Positions 1 to 5,543 of a DNA stretch of 5,543 nt are shown piece by piece (position 1 is the stretch's first letter; each line of letters opens with the position of its first letter). The translations under genes and the position numbers were made by a program. This stretch comes from an uncultured Clostridium sp. (GTDB lineage Bacteria > Bacillota > Clostridia > TANB77 > CAG-508): the NCBI GenBank assembly GCA_947057875.1, contig CAMSEX010000081.1, forward strand, positions 1 through 5,543, written 5' to 3'. Under the pieces are notes generated by a model that had not been told where the DNA came from, did no database searches, and saw only the letters and a list, made by a program, of their open reading frames with translations.

Positions 1-2
1 AT

Positions 3-578
3 TTAGCAGGTTTTGCAGTTGGCATGGTCGACAAAGAAAAAATGATTAATAGTGAGAATATTGAAGTTGGAGATAAAGTAATTGGGCTTGTTTCAAGTGG
101 CGTGCATTCTAATGGTTTTTCTCTAATTCGTAAATTATTTCGCATTGGGACAGATGAAAATGCCTTAAATCAGTACCAAGAGGAATTAGGTATGAGTTTA
201 GGAGAATGTTTACTGACACCAACAAAAATTTATGTAAAACCAGCTTTGGACCTAATTTCTAAAGTAAATGTAAAAGGAATTTCGCATATTACAGGTGGCG
301 GTTTTTATGAGAATATGCCTCGTATGTTAAATGAAAAAGTAGCGCTAAATATCAAAAAAGATGCTTATCCAATACCAAAAATTTTCCAGTTAATACAAAA
401 AGTAGGCGATATTCCAGAACATGATATGTACAACACGTTTAATATGGGAATTGGTATGGCAATTATCGTGCCAGAGGCACAAGTAGAACAATCTTTGCAA
501 ATTTTGAAAGATTGCGGCGAAGAAGCTTATTTAATAGGCGAGGTTGTTTTAGGTAACAAAGAGATTTATTTGACATAA
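3..578 (+). CDS. purM: Phosphoribosylformylglycinamidine cyclo-ligase (AIR synthetase), C-terminal part
   Basis: PurM closes the imidazole ring of FGAM with ATP to give aminoimidazole ribonucleotide, the fifth step of cytosolic purine synthesis. The frame is open from base 3 (LAGFAVGMVDKEK), so the ATG at 24 is an internal Met and not the start. About 191 residues are visible of a family length near 340-350, so roughly the first 150 residues, including most of the ATP-binding N-terminal half, lie outside the window. Visible family motifs are SSGVHSNGFSLIR, the glycine-rich HITGGGFYENMPR, and MYNTFNMGIGMAI, all from the AIRS C-terminal domain. The gene ends with TAA at 576-578. PurM is usually followed by purN, purH and purD, but here a Sua5 gene follows, so purM appears to be the last pur gene at this place. 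Its final Leu-Thr codons also form the -35 box of the next promoter. The identification is secure. Confidence 0.96.
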   Translation, partial: LAGFAVGMVDKEKMINSENIEVGDKVIGLVSSGVHSNGFSLIRKLFRIGTDENALNQYQEELGMSLGECLLTPTKIYVKPALDLISKVNVKGISHITGGGFYENMPRMLNEKVALNIKKDAYPIPKIFQLIQKVGDIPEHDMYNTFNMGIGMAIIVPEAQVEQSLQILKDCGEEAYLIGEVVLGNKEIYLT

Positions 579-599
579 GGCAGAAAAATATGATATAAT
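570..599 (+). promoter_or_regulatory. Sigma-A promoter across the purM stop codon, driving sua5-pth-rimO
   Basis: A perfect -35 hexamer TTGACA (570-575) and a perfect -10 hexamer TATAAT (594-599) are separated by 18 bases. The -10 is also extended, with TG at 591-592. The -35 box is made of the last two sense codons of purM, and the stop codon follows at once. Transcription should start near 605-607, leaving a leader of only about 16-18 bases before the Sua5 ATG, with no room for a riboswitch or attenuator. The match is read directly; activity and start site are inferred. Confidence 0.85.
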
Positions 600-622
600 A
601 TAGGCTACGTGAGGTAGAGATA

Positions 623-1663
623 ATGTATTTTAACTGGAAAAAATCGACAAACACAGAGGAATTGAAAATTGTATGTAATTTAATAAAAAATGGTGAAATT
701 GTAATTTTTCCAACAGAAACGGTTTACGGAATTGGGGCGAATGCTTATGACGAAGAAGCTGTTGGAAAAATTTTTATGGCAAAAGGTCGCTCTTTGGATA
801 ATCCACTGATTGTCCATATTGCAGACAAAAAAATGATAGATGAAATAGCAACAGACATCACAACAGTTGAGCAAAAGTTGATGGACCATTTTTTTCCGGG
901 ACCATTTACATTGGTTCTAGATAAAACGGATAAAATTCCAGCTATTGTATCAGCAGGCTTAAAAACGGTTGCCGTGAGAATGCCAGATAATGTAATTGCC
1001 AGAGGCATTATTACGTTTTCAGGAGTGCCTATTGCGGCACCAAGTGCTAATATTTCAGGGCGCCCAAGTGGGACAAGTGTGGAAGATATCCGAAAAGAAC
1101 TAGAAGGAAAAGTTTCGGCTATTGTGGATGGTGGAGAAACGCAAATCGGTTTGGAATCTACGGTGGTAAGAGTGGTTAATGAAGTGCCACATATTTTAAG
1201 ACCGGGCAAAATTACGCCACAACAAATCAAAGACGTAATAGGATGTGTGGAGTTTGCAGATGGCGTTTTTGCGCCAGTGGATGAAAGAGAAACAGTAGAA
1301 AGCCCAGGTTTAAAACATAAACATTATTCTCCTAAAACACCAGCACAGTTGATTTATTCTCAAAATGAAGGGACCCTTATTTTTGAAATGAACCGTTTAA
1401 TCAAATATTATAAAGGCGATGTAGTAGTGCTGGGGTTTGAGGAACATAAAGAAAATATTGTGGTGTCAAAGCATCGTTTTATCAGTTTGGGAAGTAAGGA
1501 AAATTTAGCAGAAATTGCACGCAATATTTTTACTAACTTGCGAAAAGCAGACACATTAGGTGGACAAATGATTTTAATAGAAGGTGTCCAAATGGAAGGT
1601 TTAGGGATTGCGATTATGAACCGATTGCTGCGTAGTTGCGGATATGATTATCACGAGTTTTAG
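623..1663 (+). CDS. sua5: L-threonylcarbamoyladenylate synthase, Sua5 type (YrdC plus Sua5 domains)
   Basis: This enzyme makes threonylcarbamoyl-AMP from threonine, bicarbonate and ATP in the cytosol. TsaB/TsaD/TsaE then transfer the group to A37 of ANN-decoding tRNAs (t6A). The 346-residue length fits the long Sua5 form (B. subtilis YwlC type), not the short TsaC form. The YrdC domain spans about residues 8-205, with PTETVYGIG at 30-38, KGR at 54-56, VRMPDN at 118-123, SANISGRPSGT at 141-151, GLESTVV at 176-182 and ILRPG at 191-195. The linker carries SPGLKHKHYSPKTP (227-240), the segment that closes over the active site in Sua5 structures. The C-terminal Sua5 domain follows and ends with GLGIAIMNRLLRSC. 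Residue 57 is Ser where KGRP is usual. A GAGGT Shine-Dalgarno at 611-615 sits 7 bases before the ATG. It is the first gene of a tight unit with pth and rimO. Confidence 0.95.
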   Translation: MYFNWKKSTNTEELKIVCNLIKNGEIVIFPTETVYGIGANAYDEEAVGKIFMAKGRSLDNPLIVHIADKKMIDEIATDITTVEQKLMDHFFPGPFTLVLDKTDKIPAIVSAGLKTVAVRMPDNVIARGIITFSGVPIAAPSANISGRPSGTSVEDIRKELEGKVSAIVDGGETQIGLESTVVRVVNEVPHILRPGKITPQQIKDVIGCVEFADGVFAPVDERETVESPGLKHKHYSPKTPAQLIYSQNEGTLIFEMNRLIKYYKGDVVVLGFEEHKENIVVSKHRFISLGSKENLAEIARNIFTNLRKADTLGGQMILIEGVQMEGLGIAIMNRLLRSCGYDYHEF

Positions 1664-1681
1664 GAAAGGAAGAGATGCAAA

Positions 1682-2239
1682 ATGCATTTAATCGTGGGGT
1701 TGGGAAATCCAGAAGCTGATTATGCGAACACAAGGCATAATATGGGATTTCAGGTCATTAATAAATTAGCCAAAGAATATGGATTAGAACTGGCACGCAA
1801 AAAGTTTCAGAGTGAGTACGAAAGTGCAGTCATAGAAGGCGAAAAAGTGATTTTGGTAAAACCGCAAACCTTTATGAATGCGAGCGGGGAAGCCGTTGTG
1901 GAATTTGTGAATTTTTATAAAGTAGAACCAAATCGTATCCTTGTTATTTATGATGATATGGATATTGAAGTTGGGCAAATCAGAATCCGAAAAAGTGGTT
2001 CTCCGGGAACACATAATGGCATAAAATCGGTTACACATTTTTTACATCATGAGAATTTTCCACGTGTTCGAGTAGGAATTGGAAAACCTCAAAATCATGA
2101 AGATTTGATTGAATATGTGATTGGTGCCATTTCAGAAGAGGAAAAGTCAAGGTTAGAACAAGGCACGGAAAAAGCCAAAAATGCAGTCATTGAACTGCTG
2201 AAAAACGGAATTGATAGTGCCATGAACCAATTTAATTAA
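1682..2239 (+). CDS. pth: Peptidyl-tRNA hydrolase
   Basis: Pth cleaves the ester bond of peptidyl-tRNAs dropped from stalled ribosomes and so recycles tRNA in the cytosol; it is usually essential. The protein has 185 residues, the normal size for the bacterial Pth family. The opening IVGLGNP carries Asn9. His19 in NTRHNMGF is the catalytic base. FMNASG carries Asn66, YDDMD carries Asp91, which positions the catalytic His, and SPGTHNG carries His111 and Asn112. RVRVGIGKP (128-136) is also typical. All the expected active-site residues are present. Glu11 replaces the Gly usual after GNP, which looks tolerated. The start at 1682 is supported by an AGGAAAGGAAGAG run overlapping the sua5 stop; the ATG at 1675 is in another frame. 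It lies 18 bases after sua5. In many Firmicutes pth sits next to mfd, which is not the case here. Confidence 0.97.
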   Translation: MHLIVGLGNPEADYANTRHNMGFQVINKLAKEYGLELARKKFQSEYESAVIEGEKVILVKPQTFMNASGEAVVEFVNFYKVEPNRILVIYDDMDIEVGQIRIRKSGSPGTHNGIKSVTHFLHHENFPRVRVGIGKPQNHEDLIEYVIGAISEEEKSRLEQGTEKAKNAVIELLKNGIDSAMNQFN

Positions 2240-2255
2240 GAGAAGTGGAGAAAAA

Positions 2256-3584
2256 ATGAAAGTAGGATTTGTTTCATTAGGATGTAGTAAAAATTTAGTG
2301 GATACAGAAATGCTGATTGGAAAGTTTAAAAAAGAAAATTTTGAAATTGTCAATCAGCCAAAAGAGGCGGATATTCTTGTTGTTAATACTTGCGGATTTA
2401 TTGAAAGTGCCAAAGAAGAGGCAATTAATACTATTTTGGAAATGGCGGAATATAAGAAAAATGGAAATTGTCAATTTTTGATTGTGACTGGTTGTCTGGT
2501 AAAAAGATATAAGTCAGAGCTTGAAAAAGCCTTGCCAGAAGTTGATTTGTTTGTTTCAGTAGACGAATATGATGAAATATGGAGTAAAATTCAAAAGTTG
2601 TTGGGGCAAGAGATAAAATCCAAAAATCCATTGGATTATCTAGAAAGATGTATTGCCACAGGCGAAAGAACGGCATATTTAAAAATTGCAGAAGGTTGTA
2701 GTAATCATTGTACCTATTGTGCGATACCTTATATTCGTGGACCATATATTAGTCGCCCAATGGAAGAGATTTTAAAAGAGGCAAAAAGGCTTGCCGATTT
2801 GGGTTATCAAGAATTGATTGTGATTGCACAAGATACCACAAAATATGGAATTGATTTATATGGAGAGCCAAAACTTGCAGAATTACTAGAAAAATTAACT
2901 CAAATAGAACGTATTAAATGGCTTCGTTTTTTGTATGCTTATCCTGAAAGTATTACAGACGAACTTATTGAAGTGGTCAAAAAAAGTAAAAAAATTTGTC
3001 ATTATTTTGATATTCCTTTACAACATGTTTCAGACCCAGTTTTGAAAAAAATGAACCGAAAAAGCGATTGTAAATCTATTGAAAATTTGATACATAAATT
3101 AAGAAAAGAAATTCCAGATGTTGTTATAAGAACAACCATGATGGTTGGTTTTCCGGGAGAGACGCAGGAAGATTTTGAAGTGTTATATGAATTTGTAAAA
3201 AGGGCAAAGTTTGATAAATTGGGTGCGTTTGAATATTCCAAAGAAGAAGGAACACCTGCTGCCAAATTGCCAAACCAAGTACATTACAAGACAAAGCAAA
3301 AACGTTGGAATGCTTTAATGAAGTTGCAGGAAGAAATGGCGAAAGAAAAGTTGCAAGAAAAAGTGGGAAATACCTATGAAGTGCTGATTGATAGCGCATC
3401 TGACAAATATTGGATAGCAAGAAGTTATAGGGATATTCCAGATGAAGATGGTGTCATTTATGTGAAAAAAATGTCAACTGTTGGTTGCGTGGCCGCTAGC
3501 TGCGAAGCGATGATTGGAAAGTTTATGAAATGCAAAATTACAGGTGTCAGAGGTTATGATTTGATAGGGGAAATAATTGACTAA
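2256..3584 (+). CDS. rimO: Ribosomal protein S12 methylthiotransferase RimO
   Basis: RimO is a radical-SAM enzyme with two 4Fe-4S clusters. It adds a methylthio group to the conserved Asp of ribosomal protein S12 (Asp89 in E. coli numbering) near the decoding centre. The protein is 442 residues. The N-terminal UPF0004/MTTase domain supplies Cys10, Cys46 and Cys80 for the auxiliary cluster. The radical-SAM motif is CSNHCTYC with Cys148, Cys152 and Cys155. A C-terminal TRAM domain covers about 370-442. RimO rather than the tRNA enzyme MiaB is indicated by VNTCGFI (MiaB has VNTCAVRE), IPYIRGPYISR, LRFLYAYPES, YFDIPLQHVSDPVLKKMNR and the TRAM stretch ARSYRDIPDEDGVIYV. The TRAM end carries a short extra segment with Cys411 and Cys416. 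A GTGGAG site (2245-2250) lies 5 bases before the ATG, 16 bases after pth. The usual Firmicute neighbour pgsA is absent. Confidence 0.96.
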   Translation: MKVGFVSLGCSKNLVDTEMLIGKFKKENFEIVNQPKEADILVVNTCGFIESAKEEAINTILEMAEYKKNGNCQFLIVTGCLVKRYKSELEKALPEVDLFVSVDEYDEIWSKIQKLLGQEIKSKNPLDYLERCIATGERTAYLKIAEGCSNHCTYCAIPYIRGPYISRPMEEILKEAKRLADLGYQELIVIAQDTTKYGIDLYGEPKLAELLEKLTQIERIKWLRFLYAYPESITDELIEVVKKSKKICHYFDIPLQHVSDPVLKKMNRKSDCKSIENLIHKLRKEIPDVVIRTTMMVGFPGETQEDFEVLYEFVKRAKFDKLGAFEYSKEEGTPAAKLPNQVHYKTKQKRWNALMKLQEEMAKEKLQEKVGNTYEVLIDSASDKYWIARSYRDIPDEDGVIYVKKMSTVGCVAASCEAMIGKFMKCKITGVRGYDLIGEIID

Positions 3585-3605
3585 TTAGGAAAATTTTTAT
3601 ATAAT
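3577..3605 (+). promoter_or_regulatory. Sigma-A promoter across the rimO stop codon, driving the amidase gene
   Basis: The -35 element TTGACT (3577-3582, five of six consensus bases) and a perfect -10 TATAAT (3600-3605) are 17 bases apart, the ideal spacing. The -35 overlaps the last Ile-Asp codons and the first base of the rimO TAA stop. A run of seven A (3606-3612) follows the -10 and probably holds the transcription start, giving a leader of about 16-20 bases. No hairpin terminator lies between rimO and this promoter, so rimO transcripts may also read into the amidase. The match is seen; activity is inferred. Confidence 0.75.
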
Positions 3606-3629
3606 AAAAAAACAATAAAAGAGGAAAGA

Positions 3630-4949
3630 ATGATGTTTAAGAAGCTTCTTACTTTTATGATGTTAATATTTATGATAATCGGCTTGGGAATTGGGCTTTA
3701 TTTTTCATTTCATACAAACGGAAAAAGTACATCAGAAGTCTCAAAACTAGATACTGTTTTTGAAAATGTGCAGACGAAACAAGTTCAAGTAAAGGAGTTT
3801 TTTACTTATGGACGAGCCTTCAATTTTTCGGGTAGTTTGTCAGGTGTCTCAAAAGATAATTTTGAAAGTGTGAAGTTGTATTTAACAAATGGGTCTGGGA
3901 TTGAGAAAACATATCCGCTTTCGGGAATTTTTCAAGAAGGAAATTTAGTAATTACAACAACTGATCAAATCAATGATGGTTGCCTTTTGGATGATTTAGA
4001 ATTAGGCGAATATGTTGTTTTGGTCAGACTAAAGTTGAATAATAGTGTGAATCCGAAATATTATTCTTTACAGAATATTTCAGAATATGGAGAGATTGAA
4101 TATTTTTCAATGACAAAGGAAAATCAAAATAAAAAGGTAGAGATTGGTTTTCAAGAGAAAAAATTGGAAGAACAATCAATGGCATATTTGGGATTGAATG
4201 TAGTAGCTTCTGAAAAGCCAGAAAATGTTTATGATATTGTGCTAGATAGTGGACATGGTGGAAAAGATGTGGGCGAAAAGTCAGGGAGTGATACAGAGGC
4301 AGATATTGCGCTTGCTGTTTCAAAACTGCTAAAAGAACGTTTGGAAGCAAATGGTTTGAAGGTAAAATTGACAAGAGATGATACCAATTCAGCAGATTAT
4401 ACGTCAACTAATATGTATGATGTCAATGGTAGGATTACAACTGCGTGTAGTGCGAAAGCAAAATGGATGTTTTCCTTTCATTTGAATAATGGAAATAAAG
4501 GCTTGAGAGGGTTGGAAGTGTATAGCCCAGCTAAGTCAAATTTAGATTTGGCGCAAAGTTTGGCAAATAAAATTGTGACTTATACGGATTTGGAGTTTTC
4601 AAATAACAATTCATTTAAAAAGGGCGATGGGGTGTATGTGCGCAATTTTACGCAAAGTGTGATGAATGAGTATGTTAATACTGCGAATAGGAAAGGTTAT
4701 GTGCCATATAATATAACGCTGGATACGCCGTATTTATATACCATTCGTGAAGTTGGCGGAATTGCAACCAATGCATATGTAGATGGCAGAAATAAAAGTT
4801 ATGCTGCTAATCAGTATTGGAATTCAAATCAGGGAATTGAATGTTATCAAATTGAAATGGGATATATCAAAAATGATTTGGAAATCATTAAAACACAAAT
4901 GGAACAATTGGTAACTGCAATTTCTGAGGCAGTAATGGAACATTTATAG
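3630..4949 (+). CDS. N-acetylmuramoyl-L-alanine amidase (Amidase_3), membrane-anchored or secreted
   Basis: The predicted enzyme is a zinc hydrolase cutting the bond between MurNAc and L-Ala in peptidoglycan, acting outside the membrane. Of 439 residues, a positive start (MMFKK) and a hydrophobic stretch at about 6-26 form a signal peptide or N-terminal anchor; there is no lipobox. Residues about 45-160 form a mostly beta, unassigned domain (FFTYGRAFNFSG onward), followed by a charged linker (161-185). The catalytic domain covers about 202-437. His209 in DSGHGG, Glu223 in the TEADIALAV stretch and His284 in SFHLN are the zinc ligands, and Glu409 in IEMGYIKND is the catalytic Glu. The 125-residue gap from His284 to Glu409 is longer than in compact Amidase_3 enzymes. 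GAGGAAAG (3621-3628) serves ATG 3630; ATG 3633, one codon later, is equally possible. Physiological role (division, sporulation or lysis) cannot be told. Confidence 0.9.
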   Translation: MMFKKLLTFMMLIFMIIGLGIGLYFSFHTNGKSTSEVSKLDTVFENVQTKQVQVKEFFTYGRAFNFSGSLSGVSKDNFESVKLYLTNGSGIEKTYPLSGIFQEGNLVITTTDQINDGCLLDDLELGEYVVLVRLKLNNSVNPKYYSLQNISEYGEIEYFSMTKENQNKKVEIGFQEKKLEEQSMAYLGLNVVASEKPENVYDIVLDSGHGGKDVGEKSGSDTEADIALAVSKLLKERLEANGLKVKLTRDDTNSADYTSTNMYDVNGRITTACSAKAKWMFSFHLNNGNKGLRGLEVYSPAKSNLDLAQSLANKIVTYTDLEFSNNNSFKKGDGVYVRNFTQSVMNEYVNTANRKGYVPYNITLDTPYLYTIREVGGIATNAYVDGRNKSYAANQYWNSNQGIECYQIEMGYIKNDLEIIKTQMEQLVTAISEAVMEHL

Positions 4950-4960
4950 AATTTAGGAAA

Positions 4961-4969
4961 GAGGGTGAT
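4961..4969 (+). promoter_or_regulatory. Strong Shine-Dalgarno site that decides a TTG start
   Basis: GAGGGTGAT, preceded by AAA, closely matches the full anti-Shine-Dalgarno complement AAAGGAGGTGAT. It lies just after the amidase stop. The GGG is 7 bases before the TTG at 4973, the best spacing. The GTG contained in the site itself reads into a TGA within four codons, so it cannot be the start. This is the longest 16S pairing seen before any gene in the window. Confidence 0.8.
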
Positions 4970-4972
4970 TGT

Positions 4973-5543
4973 TTGAAAATTACTGATAGAATTAATGATT
5001 GGGTGGATGATATAAAAGCTAAAAGATTGCAAAGAATATTGGTAAAGACAAATAATGAGGCGCAAATTGTAAATGCATTGCCACCAGATAAAGATAATTC
5101 AAAGGTGAATATTCATAAAGTTGTAAAAAGCATGGAAAATCCAGAAACAAAATTAGAAGTAGTGAGTGGAAATGTAAAAGAGATACTTGAACAAGATGTA
5201 GTAAGGGATACTTTGATACATTTACCAGATAAAAGTGTTGAAGCAATTTTGAAGAAAAATGAAGAAAAGTTTGCTCAATATAAAAAAATGAAAAATGCAA
5301 TTCAAGCGATTAAGAGTAATGAGAGAAAGCTAAATTTGACAGAAGAATATCTAAGAACTTTAAATGATTTGGATTTAATGGAAATTTTTACTACCATAAA
5401 ACCAGAAGCAGATAGAGAAAAGCAAGAATTATTGGAACAAAGAAAAGTAAAAATTATAGCTAAAAAAATTATAGAACATGTAAAAAAACATGGAGCAGTT
5501 TGGCATATTTGGGAACTTACTGAGAGTTTGAAAGATAGAGCAA
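4973..5543 (+). CDS. Unrecognised charged, probably alpha-helical protein, 3' end beyond window
   Basis: I do not recognise this gene. An uninterrupted frame of 190 codons runs from TTG 4973 to the window edge and starts MKITDRINDWVDDIKAKRLQ. The TTG start is supported by the very strong Shine-Dalgarno 7 bases upstream; the first in-frame ATG is more than 50 codons later, well inside the frame. The visible part has no Cys, no signal peptide and no hydrophobic membrane segment, so a cytosolic location is inferred. It is rich in Lys and Glu with regular hydrophobic spacing, suggesting helices, for example around residues 61-75, 88-118 and 145-170. A Trp pair (WHIW) sits near residue 178. It follows the amidase by 23 bases with no terminator or clear promoter, so the two are probably co-transcribed. 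It could be a helical-repeat or coiled-coil scaffold, but no function can be assigned. Confidence 0.8.
   Translation, partial: MKITDRINDWVDDIKAKRLQRILVKTNNEAQIVNALPPDKDNSKVNIHKVVKSMENPETKLEVVSGNVKEILEQDVVRDTLIHLPDKSVEAILKKNEEKFAQYKKMKNAIQAIKSNERKLNLTEEYLRTLNDLDLMEIFTTIKPEADREKQELLEQRKVKIIAKKIIEHVKKHGAVWHIWELTESLKDRA

Noticed and set aside
24..26. ATG as the start of purM
   Set aside because: The frame is open to the window edge, and LAGFAVG just upstream is conserved PurM sequence, so this is an internal Met of a gene cut by the window.
579..622. Terminator after purM
   Set aside because: No hairpin with a T-tract is present; the stretch is filled by the promoter spacer, the -10 box and the Shine-Dalgarno site.
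745..1230. 161-codon open frame on the minus strand inside sua5
   Set aside because: It is fully antisense to a strongly conserved Sua5 coding region, has no recognisable domain, and is a codon-bias shadow. The other minus-strand frames are of the same kind.
1675..1677. ATG just before pth as an alternative start
   Set aside because: It is in a different frame from Pth, and the conserved IVGLGNP starts right after the 1682 ATG.
2256..3584. MiaB (tRNA ms2i6A methylthiotransferase) instead of RimO
   Set aside because: The NTCGFI, YISR, FLYAYPES and YRDIPDEDG motifs are RimO type; MiaB has NTCAVRE and RGRERSR in the same places.
3585..3629. Terminator or regulatory RNA in the rimO-amidase gap
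   Set aside because: The gap is AT-rich with no GC-containing inverted repeat. The promoter and ribosome site account for nearly all of it.
4707..4712. TATAAT inside the amidase gene as a promoter for the last gene
   Set aside because: The region 17 bases upstream (CGAATA) is not a -35 box, and the match falls on ordinary Pro-Tyr-Asn-Ile codons well before the next gene.

Overview
The window looks like part of a low-GC Gram-positive chromosome, most likely a Clostridia-type Firmicute and possibly an uncultured gut lineage. The support is an AT-rich sequence (about one third GC by eye), strong purine-rich Shine-Dalgarno sites before every complete gene, near-consensus sigma-A promoters, and protein motifs of a clostridial type (for example the SPGTHNG motif in Pth). 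The species cannot be named from the sequence alone. All genes are on the + strand and densely packed. No RNA gene, CRISPR array, insertion sequence or rho-independent terminator was seen.

Layout. Positions 3-578 are the 3' part of purM (purine biosynthesis), cut by the window edge. A near-perfect promoter (570-599) lies across the purM stop codon and starts a three-gene unit with gaps of 16-18 bases: a Sua5-type threonylcarbamoyl-AMP synthase (623-1663), peptidyl-tRNA hydrolase pth (1682-2239), and the ribosomal protein S12 methylthiotransferase rimO (2256-3584). A second good promoter (3577-3605) lies across the rimO stop codon and leads into a membrane-anchored or secreted N-acetylmuramoyl-L-alanine amidase (3630-4949). 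After a 23-base gap comes an unrecognised, highly charged, probably helical protein that starts with TTG at 4973 and runs off the window end.

How the genes fit together. Sua5, Pth and RimO all serve translation: t6A modification of ANN-decoding tRNAs, rescue of peptidyl-tRNA, and modification of the S12 decoding-centre protein. They plausibly form a small translation-maintenance operon. The amidase and the unknown protein form the next unit, with a cell-envelope theme suggested only by the amidase. Because no terminator separates the units, read-through from one to the next is expected, with the two stop-codon promoters adding extra transcription.

Most of the window is ordinary housekeeping sequence. 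The parts most worth a second look are the unrecognised TTG-start ORF at the end, the repeated arrangement of a promoter -35 box on the upstream gene's stop codon, the long insertion in the amidase catalytic domain, and a GC-rich, cysteine-bearing insertion in the RimO TRAM domain.
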